64,000 nt of DNA. It comes from Magnetococcales bacterium (GTDB lineage Bacteria > Pseudomonadota > Magnetococcia > Magnetococcales > DC0425bin3). Below are positions 11,556-20,700 of this stretch, piece by piece. Both the position numbers and the translations under genes were made by a program. The stretch lies in the NCBI GenBank assembly GCA_015229045.1, contig JADGCJ010000008.1, forward strand, positions 3,752-67,751, in the 5' to 3' direction. The number at the start of each line of letters is the position of its first letter. Within the stretch, counting starts at the first letter, position 1. The notes under the pieces are model-generated. The model made no database searches, was not told the origin of the DNA, and was given only the letters and a program-made list of their open reading frames with translations.

Positions 11556-12608
11556 CTATTTGCCGAACAGATTCCTGATTTTATCCTTGTTTGGCATACG
11601 GACGATCCCTTTTTCCGTGATGATGGCAGAGATAAGCTCGGCGGGGGTGACATCGAAGGCGGGGTTGCGCACATGAACCCCCTCTGCGGCGACGCGGCGA
11701 CCGAGAAAGTGGGTGACCTCTTCGGAGGGGCGCTCTTCGATGGGGATGTCGGAGCCGCGCAACGTATTGAGGTCGATGGTGGAGAGGGGTGCAGCCACCA
11801 GAAAGGGAATACCGTTACGGTGGGCGAGCACGGCGTGGGTATAGGTGCCGATTTTGTTGGCCGTATCGCCGTTGGCGGCGATACGGTCGGCGCCGACGAC
11901 AATGATGTCGATCTCGCCCTGGCTCATCAGGTGACCGGCCATGCTGTCGGTGATCAGAGTGGTATGAATCCCCTCCTTGACCAGTTCCCAGGCAGTCAGC
12001 CGTGCTCCCTGGAGGTAGGGACGGGTCTCGCAGGCCACCACCCGGATTGATTTGCCGGCCGTATGGGCTGCACGAATGACACCCAATGCCGTACCATAAC
12101 CAGCCGTGGCCAGGGCGCCGGCATTGCAGTGGGTCATGATGGTCATGGGTCGATTGTCGAGGGGTTGGATGAGGGAGGCTCCGTGCTGGCCCATGGCCCG
12201 ACAAGAGGCGATGTCCTCCTGGTGGATGGCTTCGGCCTCCGCGAGGAGTCGGGCAGGGAGGTCCGCAGATGTTGGATGAGAGGAGATGACACCGCGCATC
12301 CGTGCCACAGCCCAGGCGAGATTGATCGCCGTTGGCCGACTCTCCAACAGGATTCGACATCCGGGGAGCAGGGCTTGTTCCCAATGGCCGGGAGTGCCCT
12401 GCTGCGCGAGACGGTGGGCCTCGACGGCCACACCAAAGGCGGCAGCGCAACCGATCGCCGGCGCACCGCGAATGACCATGGATCGAATGGCATCGGCTAC
12501 TTCTGTGGCACTTGAATATTCCGGATAGACCTCCCGGTCCGGGAGCAGACGCTGATCGAGCATGCGTACTTTTCCCTGATGCCATCCCACCACTTCAAAT
12601 AGACTCAT
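11556..12608 (-). CDS. mtnA: S-methyl-5-thioribose-1-phosphate isomerase
   Basis: Aldose-ketose isomerase of the methionine salvage pathway: methylthioribose-1-P to methylthioribulose-1-P. The 350 residues have the family markers RGAPAIG (about 49-55), THCNAGALATAGYGTALGV with the catalytic cysteine (about 160) and GADRIAANGDTANKIGTY with the catalytic aspartate (about 240). Full length. No other mtn gene is in the window. Related to eIF2B-type proteins, but the Cys/Asp pair identifies the isomerase. Confidence 0.95.
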   Translation of the reverse strand: MSLFEVVGWHQGKVRMLDQRLLPDREVYPEYSSATEVADAIRSMVIRGAPAIGCAAAFGVAVEAHRLAQQGTPGHWEQALLPGCRILLESRPTAINLAWAVARMRGVISSHPTSADLPARLLAEAEAIHQEDIASCRAMGQHGASLIQPLDNRPMTIMTHCNAGALATAGYGTALGVIRAAHTAGKSIRVVACETRPYLQGARLTAWELVKEGIHTTLITDSMAGHLMSQGEIDIIVVGADRIAANGDTANKIGTYTHAVLAHRNGIPFLVAAPLSTIDLNTLRGSDIPIEERPSEEVTHFLGRRVAAEGVHVRNPAFDVTPAELISAIITEKGIVRMPNKDKIRNLFGK

Positions 12609-12689
12609 GGATATCCCCGCTCGTTCGCTGCTGGCAGGTTCAAAATGGACTCTCCTGTCTCCGTGTGTTGGAATCCCGGCTGTCGGAGA

Positions 12690-13631
12690 TCAGGAGGAGG
12701 GCTTGCAGGCGGTCACGATACTCCATTCATCCCGGTGGCGAACATCAATTTGTTCAAAACCGGCCCGGTCGCAAGCCGCGATGATCGACTCCTCCTGGGT
12801 GACAAGGATACCCGAAAGGATCAGGAAACCTCCAGGTATAAGAGAGTCTGTCAGAGAGGGCATGTCGCAGGGGGAGTGTGCCGCATGGGATGTCAGCATG
12901 TGCAGCAGGACTGGAGCCAGAATGTTGGCGACCACGGTATGGAACTTTCCGTCGGGAACTCGATCCGTTTCCAGGCAGCGCAGGATGGGGAAGCCCTCTT
13001 GCAAATTCTGGCGATAATTATCCCGGCTGGTGGATATGGCGACGGGATCATTGTCCGTAGCGGTCACAGAGTCAGCCTGGAGCAGAGCCGCACCGATGGC
13101 CAGGATTCCGGAGCCGGTGCCCAGATCCAGGAAATCGCCCAGCGGATGCCGGGCGGCGCGTTCCTCCATGGCGACCAGACAACCTTGCGTTGTGGCATGC
13201 GACCCGCTGCCGAAGGCCATTTGGGGGTCGAGGCGGATGATCAGCCTGGAGCCGTCGTCTTCGGGTGTTATCCAGGAGGGTGTGACGAGAAAGCGTTGTC
13301 CCACCTGTTGCGGCGCGAGTCCCTCTTTCCACTTCTCTTGCCAATCGTGATCGGCCAGACGCTGCCATTGCAGGAGGGGATCCCCGGTCATGCCCAGGGA
13401 ACAAAGAAAGAGACGTAATGCCAACTCTGCTGCCAGATGGTCAAAATCGGCTGGAAAACAGGCTGTCATCCGGCATTGGTCAAACATGTCGTCAGGAGAA
13501 AAGACCCCCTTGGCCGACGCATCCGCGATCGTGACCGCCGTGGCTCCCTCTTCCAGGAGAAATTGGCTCACACGCTCAACGGCAGGAGCGTGGTGGTCAG
13601 AAGTCAGACAAAAACGCAATTCCCAGGTCAT
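12690..13631 (-). CDS. prmA: Ribosomal protein L11 methyltransferase
   Basis: SAM-dependent enzyme that trimethylates ribosomal protein L11. The 313 residues contain the N-terminal L11-binding region (CLTSDHHAPAVERVSQFLLEEGA), the family motif DPQMAFGSGSHATTQ (about 150), the SAM loop FLDLGTGSGILAIGA (about 180) and the NIL(A)P-type NILAPVLL. ATG 13631 (MTWELRF) is chosen because 22 further upstream residues in the same frame are not PrmA-like. Confidence 0.92.
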   Translation of the reverse strand: MTWELRFCLTSDHHAPAVERVSQFLLEEGATAVTIADASAKGVFSPDDMFDQCRMTACFPADFDHLAAELALRLFLCSLGMTGDPLLQWQRLADHDWQEKWKEGLAPQQVGQRFLVTPSWITPEDDGSRLIIRLDPQMAFGSGSHATTQGCLVAMEERAARHPLGDFLDLGTGSGILAIGAALLQADSVTATDNDPVAISTSRDNYRQNLQEGFPILRCLETDRVPDGKFHTVVANILAPVLLHMLTSHAAHSPCDMPSLTDSLIPGGFLILSGILVTQEESIIAACDRAGFEQIDVRHRDEWSIVTACKPSS

Positions 13632-13737
13632 GGCCAACCAGAGGTGTTGACAGAGTATCGATGCCCGCAGTATAAACCATCCGCATGAGCGAGGCACGAG
13701 CTTGTGAGTGCCTTTTTCCGGTGTGATTTCCCCGAGT

Positions 13738-13813
<76 letters not shown>

Positions 13814-13821
13814 TATATATC

Positions 13822-13856
13822 AAAGGGTTACAGAGTACGCTGTAGCCCTTTTTTGT
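13822..13856 (+). terminator. Rho-independent terminator of tRNA-Phe
   Basis: AAAGGGTTACAG (13822-13833) pairs with CTGTAGCCCTTT (13840-13851) with a single G-T pair, 6-nt loop, followed by a run of Ts. The stop codon of the convergent integrase remnant (13828) lies inside the stem. Confidence 0.88.
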
Positions 13857-14290
13857 TGGTCTTGTGTAATTCCTGTGTAGTTCTGCCAGAAAAAATCACC
13901 CGCTTTTCTTGATATCGACTTTCCAGGCGATCCATGGCGGTTTGGGTGTGTTCCCCGTTTTGGTGGCTATACCGTTCCACCATGGCCAGGGTCTTGTGCC
14001 CGGAAATCCGTTTGACTGTGGGGAGGTCAATCCCAGCCTGGACCAGGTGGGTGATGGCTGTATGTCGTAACGTGTGCCGAACGATCTGGAAAGGGTCGAG
14101 TGATTCGCGAACCCGACAAGAATCAGCCGACCTTGCCCGGTTTTGAGAGCCCGTTTGAGAGGGATCTTGATCCGAACAACCGGTGGGTGAAGCTGGCGGA
14201 ACTGGTTCCCTGGGACGACACCAGAGACGCACGAAAGGTAACCCCATAGAAACGCGAAAGACGAAGGATTTTTCAGTTTCCATTCACCTA
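13828..14290 (-). pseudogene. Decayed tyrosine recombinase (integrase), C-terminal part
   Basis: The C-terminal catalytic end is readable in one frame: VRHTLRHTAITHLVQAGID (HxLRH box), then SGHKTLAMVERYSHQ (the GH and the Tyr nucleophile). Upstream, integrase-like sequence (PVVRIKIPLKRALKTGQGRLI) is in a different frame, so at least one frameshift is present and the N-terminal half is absent. Located 15 bases from the 3' end of tRNA-Phe in the orientation typical for integrases that use that tRNA as attB. Non-functional. Confidence 0.78.
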
Positions 14291-14307
14291 TCATTCCAAT
14301 TCCAAAT

Positions 14308-14672
14308 CTATAGAGCATTAATAATCCAAGGCCATGCCACAATGGACTTCACACGCGCGTGATCATCTTCCAGAGTGAGAAGAGCCGATTCCAGATGCTG
14401 TTCAAGAGCATCCAGGCTTGCAAACACGTTGTTGTGGAACCACTTCTCCCTCAACTCATCCCAGATATGCTCCATAGGGTTGAGTTCAGGCGAATAGGAT
14501 GGGAGGAACAAAATGCGCATGTTGACTGGCGGAATGAGTGATTGGCCTTTGTGCCATCCGGCCCCATCCATCACCATGATGATCCGGTCGTCTGGGTAGC
14601 GCCCCCCGATTTCGTCAAGAAACACCTGCATGCACACGCTGTTGACGTGCGGCAAGATGAGGCTACTGCAAG
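14308..14672 (-). mobile_element. Truncated IS630-type transposase
   Basis: About 115 residues of a DDE endonuclease: SLILPHVNSVCMQVFLDEI, then IMVMDGAGWHKGQSL (second catalytic Asp), then FLPSYSPELNPMEHIWDELREKWFHN (the last catalytic acid, the E of the PELNPxExxW block). The N-terminal half with the first Asp and the helix-turn-helix are missing; homology stops at about 14670 exactly where TACTGCAAG, the last nine bases of a CRISPR repeat, begins. IS630 elements insert at TA. The fragment therefore abuts, and probably broke, the old end of the CRISPR array. Confidence 0.8.
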
Positions 14673-14714
14673 ATCTCATTCTCCACAGGATGTGAATGTG
14701 CATTCTGTACATTT
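14664..14714 (-). CRISPR. Broken terminal CRISPR unit
   Basis: TACTGCAAG (14664-14672) equals the final nine bases of the repeat and is followed by 42 nt (14673-14714) before the first intact repeat. That length fits the spacer range of the array (35-43 nt), so this is most likely a spacer whose outer repeat was cut off by the event that brought in the transposase fragment. Confidence 0.65.
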
Positions 14715-17700
14715 GTCTCAATCCCCTTAAAAGCGGGGCGATTACTGCAAGTTTGGGACGTGCATATTCACGGTGTCGCCAAACTTAGCAGTCTCAATCC
14801 CCTTAAAAGCGGGGCGATTACTGCAAGTATTATAGACCTGGACACAATTCTTCAACAGTGAACTCGTCTCAATCCCCTTAAAAGCGGGGCGATTACTGCA
14901 AGCTTGCGAATGGAGACTTGTCCGCCGCCGTCGCGGCGGAGTCTCAATCCCCTTAAAAGCGGGGCGATTACTGCAAGCAGAGTAGTAACAGAAAAACATA
15001 CTGTCCTAACGAATAGTCTCAATCCCCTTAAAAGCGGGGCGATTACTGCAAGAAACATAGAGGAAAATAACAGTGAAATTTAAGAATCTTACGTCTCAAT
15101 CCCCTTAAAAGCGGGGCGATTACTGCAAGGGAAGGTTCCAGTTAGGTATCTGTTCGATCAAATCGAGTCTCAATCCCCTTAAAAGCGGGGCGATTACTGC
15201 AAGATGAAATTTATGGCTATTAGGTGGATTGGGGCGTTTCGGGTCTCAATCCCCTTAAAAGCGGGGCGATTACTGCAAGTTGGTTTCTGCCGATTTGAAG
15301 GTCGGGGGGGTCGTTGTCTCAATCCCCTTAAAAGCGGGGCGATTACTGCAAGTCAATAACGGCGGATGGTGTTCAACTCACGCAAGACGAGTCTCAATCC
15401 CCTTAAAAGCGGGGCGATTACTGCAAGCATCGAAATAGTTGCCGACGGAAAAATAGTAAGTGTCCCGTCTCAATCCCCTTAAAAGCGGGGCGATTACTGC
15501 AAGAACTGCGTACCAGTTTGCCCTTTCCCCGGTGATGGTGAAGTCTCAATCCCCTTAAAAGCGGGGCGATTACTGCAAGACAACAATTGTGCAATTGCAA
15601 TTGTCACGAGTGATCAGTCTCAATCCCCTTAAAAGCGGGGCGATTACTGCAAGAGACGAAAGGTCTCAGTGTCGTAGACACAATCATTGATAACAAGTCT
15701 CAATCCCCTTAAAAGCGGGGCGATTACTGCAAGCGCAAAGCCGGGCACAGAGTACTCTGTGCCAAGTTCGTCTCAATCCCCTTAAAAGCGGGGCGATTAC
15801 TGCAAGTTGCGTACTCGCAGGAAACTGAGACGAAAGGTCTCAGTGTGTCTCAATCCCCTTAAAAGCGGGGCGATTACTGCAAGACGATGCAAACGGGAGT
15901 GGCATCAGTGCCAATAACATTTGTCTCAATCCCCTTAAAAGCGGGGCGATTACTGCAAGTCAAACACGTTTTCGAACACTTCGGTTGGTTTTGTCCAATT
16001 GTCTCAATCCCCTTAAAAGCGGGGCGATTACTGCAAGCGAGGGAAACCGCGACTTCGGCCTGATGCAGGCCGGTGTGTCTCAATCCCCTTAAAAGCGGGG
16101 CGATTACTGCAAGAAGAGAGAACTGTTTGAGAAACAGTTTCCGTTTCTTAAGTCTCAATCCCCTTAAAAGCGGGGCGATTACTGCAAGCTCACAATACAC
16201 CTCATTGCCAAGGGCGATGATGTAATGTCTCAATCCCCTTAAAAGCGGGGCGATTACTGCAAGACGGCTATCGCACTACTTGGAAAGGAAAATGAATGGG
16301 TGTCTCAATCCCCTTAAAAGCGGGGCGATTACTGCAAGCTTCTCCTGGGGACGGAGAAGAATACCCGGATCAAGTCGTCTCAATCCCCTTAAAAGCGGGG
16401 CGATTACTGCAAGTTGCGTACTCGAAAGACACTGAGACACAAGGGCTCAGGGTCAGTCTCAATCCCCTTAAAAGCGGGGCGATTACTGCAAGCTTGCGTA
16501 CTCGAAAGACACTGAGTCTCAAGGTCTCAGGGGTCTCAATCCCCTTAAAAGCGGGGCGATTACTGCAAGAAGGAGGAGGAACAACGATGATGATTGCAAA
16601 GTACAAAAAGTCTCAATCCCCTTAAAAGCGGGGCGATTACTGCAAGCCATCAAAATAGTTTTCGATGGAAAAATAATAAGTGTCGTCTCAATCCCCTTAA
16701 AAGCGGGGCGATTACTGCAAGAAACGCCAAGGCGTTTGCAAACAACACGTTTCTTTAGTCTCAATCCCCTTAAAAGCGGGGCGATTACTGCAAGGGAACA
16801 GTTGTTGTTCGCGCAACTCAGCGAACAAGAAGTCTCAATCCCCTTAAAAGCGGGGCGATTACTGCAAGGAAGGAGGGATGAATCGTTGGCTTTCCAGGAA
16901 GATCGAGTCTCAATCCCCTTAAAAGCGGGGCGATTACTGCAAGGTTGTGCGAGGTGTTAGTATGAACGGCAACATAAGTCCGACGTCTCAATCCCCTTAA
17001 AAGCGGGGCGATTACTGCAAGTGTTCCGGCTCGGAAACATGTTCCGGAAGCAACAACAATCGTCTCAATCCCCTTAAAAGCGGGGCGATTACTGCAAGAA
17101 GGTGTTTGGCTTGTTACAGAAGGCTAACTAAAACAGAGTCTCAATCCCCTTAAAAGCGGGGCGATTACTGCAAGATGAAGGAAATTGGCGAGCTTATGGG
17201 GGAGCCGCGAGCTAAGGTCTCAATCCCCTTAAAAGCGGGGCGATTACTGCAAGGGGTTCATCCCAGACACTTCTAAAAATCAATAATCCTAAATGTCTCA
17301 ATCCCCTTAAAAGCGGGGCGATTACTGCAAGAGATATCATCCGAAACTCCTCAGATGAACAAATAAAGAGTCTCAATCCCCTTAAAAGCGGGGCGATTAC
17401 TGCAAGGCCGCCTGAGGTGCAAAAGAAGGCGGCACGGCGATTGTGTCTCAATCCCCTTAAAAGCGGGGCGATTACTGCAAGGATTTTGTGATGATGTGGT
17501 CTAAGCAGAGAGTGACTCTTTGTCTCAATCCCCTTAAAAGCGGGGCGATTACTGCAAGGCCACCTACTGGCCGCCTGAGGTGCAAAAGAAGGTGGCAGTC
17601 TCAATCCCCTTAAAAGCGGGGCGATTACTGCAAGGGTCGAGTTGACCCCGTCACAAGTGAGGAAGATACGGGAGTCTCAATCCCCTTAAAAGCGGGGCGA

Positions 17701-20700
17701 TTACTGCAAGAGGGTCTGGGAGGCCCTGTCCGAGGGGTAATTGATTGTCTCAATCCCCTTAAAAGCGGGGCGATTACTGCAAGGGACGGGCCGCGCTGGA
17801 CAGTCAGATTGCTCTGACTGTGTCTCAATCCCCTTAAAAGCGGGGCGATTACTGCAAGAGTTACTAAGGCGGACCAGTACAACAAGACGGGCTTTTTGTC
17901 TCAATCCCCTTAAAAGCGGGGCGATTACTGCAAGTTGGCGGTCCGGGAGCGGCAGTATGCCGAGCATATCCAGTCTCAATCCCCTTAAAAGCGGGGCGAT
18001 TACTGCAAGACGCTTGATGACCCGGGACGCGGTGGTGGAGCTGGCCTTGTCTCAATCCCCTTAAAAGCGGGGCGATTACTGCAAGACAGAAGAGGCAACG
18101 AAAGCCGGCGCCCTTGACTGGTCTCAATCCCCTTAAAAGCGGGGCGATTACTGCAAGAAGGCAACGGATGATCCGCATGCCCCGTTCGTACCTGGTGAGT
18201 CTCAATCCCCTTAAAAGCGGGGCGATTACTGCAAGATCATATTTAGTTTTTCCTGGGGAGGGGCTGGGAGGCCCGTCTCAATCCCCTTAAAAGCGGGGCG
18301 ATTACTGCAAGCCACTCGAAAAGAAAAAACGCGAGAGAGGCAGTAATAGTCTCAATCCCCTTAAAAGCGGGGCGATTACTGCAAGACGATGAAAGGGGAG
18401 GCCCTTGGGATGGGCCGCGCTGGACAGTCTCAATCCCCTTAAAAGCGGGGCGATTACTGCAAGACGGGACTTCGGTCCCGGATCATATTTAGTTTTCCCG
18501 CGTCTCAATCCCCTTAAAAGCGGGGCGATTACTGCAAGTTCGGTCCCGGATCTTATCTAGTTTTCCCTCGCGAGGGTCTCAATCCCCTTAAAAGCGGGGC
18601 GATTACTGCAAGTTCGTAAGAGACGGGGTTGACTTAACCCTGTCACAAATAAGAAGTCTCAATCCCCTTAAAAGCGGGGCGATTACTGCAAGCTTGTGAG
18701 AGACGGGTTTGACTTAACCATATCACAGAGTCTCAATCCCCTTAAAAGCGGGGCGATTACTGCAAGGGGTAAACATCTCACCTTCCAAACCGGAATTGGA
18801 TATGAGTCTCAATCCCCTTAAAAGCGGGGCGATTACTGCAAGTCTCTTAACCCGGATGAGGCAGGAGACGACACATATGAGTGTCTCAATCCCCTTAAAA
18901 GCGGGGCGATTACTGCAAGGACGAGCTTGTCAAATACGTGACGGAAACTGAACAATTGTGTCTCAATCCCCTTAAAAGCGGGGCGATTACTGCAAGGGAA
19001 AAACCAACGTGGAATTAAATGGTCCAAGGTGTGTCTCAATCCCCTTAAAAGCGGGGCGATTACTGCAAGAAAACATGCAAAAACATGTTGGCGAACAAGG
19101 TATCAATGAGTCTCAATCCCCTTAAAAGCGGGGCGATTACTGCAAGAAGAAGATGGATTTGATAGAAGATTTCACTACGCAAGTCTCAATCCCCTTAAAA
19201 GCGGGGCGATTACTGCAAGATTGTGATGGCGGGTGGAGTCCAGACCACAATGAAATGTCTCAATCCCCTTAAAAGCGGGGCGATTACTGCAAGTTGGAAT
19301 GCGCCGATCTGCGTGGCGCAGATTTGTCGTGTCTCAATCCCCTTAAAAGCGGGGCGATTACTGCAAGAAGATACGGGACTTCGGTTCCGGAGCCTATCTA
19401 TGCGTCTCAATCCCCTTAAAAGCGGGGCGATTACTGCAAGCCTGCATCTGTCGTCCGGAATTCGGACGGCACAATTCGTCTCAATCCCCTTAAAAGCGGG
19501 GCGATTACTGCAAGAATGCTGAAAATTCGAGCGACAGTTTCACAGCAACTGTCTCAATCCCCTTAAAAGCGGGGCGATTACTGCAAGCGTTTGTGGTGGT
19601 TCTGGTGAAACGTACACGAAGGAACGTGTCTCAATCCCCTTAAAAGCGGGGCGATTACTGCAAGCCCGCCCCGCCCCCCGCCGCCGCCCTAGCTGTTTTG
19701 CTGTCTCAATCCCCTTAAAAGCGGGGCGATTACTGCAAGCCACCCGTCCTCCCCACGAAAAATCCTCTTGCCATCTACGTCTCAATCCCCTTAAAAGCGG
19801 GGCGATTACTGCAAGGGTCGCCTGGACCTGGTATGTCCGGATACTGGTCCGGCTTCGTCTCAATCCCCTTAAAAGCGGGGCGATTACTGCAAGAAAATCA
19901 AGGGATTCGGCCCGGGGGCTTATCTCACCGTCTCAATCCCCTTAAAAGCGGGGCGATTACTGCAAGGGGGGGTAATCGATTACGATGAGAGGGGAGGAGG
20001 AGCGTGTCTCAATCCCCTTAAAAGCGGGGCGATTACTGCAAGCGTACGCACTCAAAATCATCGCGGCGCCGCGCCCGAAGGTCTCAATCCCCTTAAAAGC
20101 GGGGCGATTACTGCAAGACGATGAGAGGGGAGGCGGTCCCTGGGGGAGAGACCCGTCTCAATCCCCTTAAAAGCGGGGCGATTACTGCAAGATTGTGTCA
20201 ATCACCGGAAAAATCGACGGCATCGTTGTGCGTCTCAATCCCCTTAAAAGCGGGGCGATTACTGCAAGAATCATCAATACAGTAAACAAGGTGGCCTCTT
20301 TCAACCAGTGTCTCAATCCCCTTAAAAGCGGGGCGATTACTGCAAGACGCAGAGGAAGCGTTCTTGCGCGTGTTGCGCAGGGAAGTCTCAATCCCCTTAA
20401 AAGCGGGGCGATTACTGCAAGATGTCAGAAGCGCAACACGCCGCAGCAGCGGCGTGGGGGCGTCTCAATCCCCTTAAAAGCGGGGCGATTACTGCAAGAT
20501 CAGCATTCACGACGCTAGAGTACGTGACGCACGTCAGGTCTCAATCCCCTTAAAAGCGGGGCGATTACTGCAAGATAAAGGTCACAACACGTGTCACGTT
20601 TCTCGCGACACGTGGTCTCAATCCCCTTAAAAGCGGGGCGATTACTGCAAGAATGTTTGGATATCTTGTCAACAACCGGGGACATCGTCTCAATCCCCTT

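Noticed and set aside
19294..19330. Spacer reading LECADLRGADLS as a pentapeptide-repeat protein target
   Set aside because: All three plus-strand frames are open and no second spacer supports the frame.
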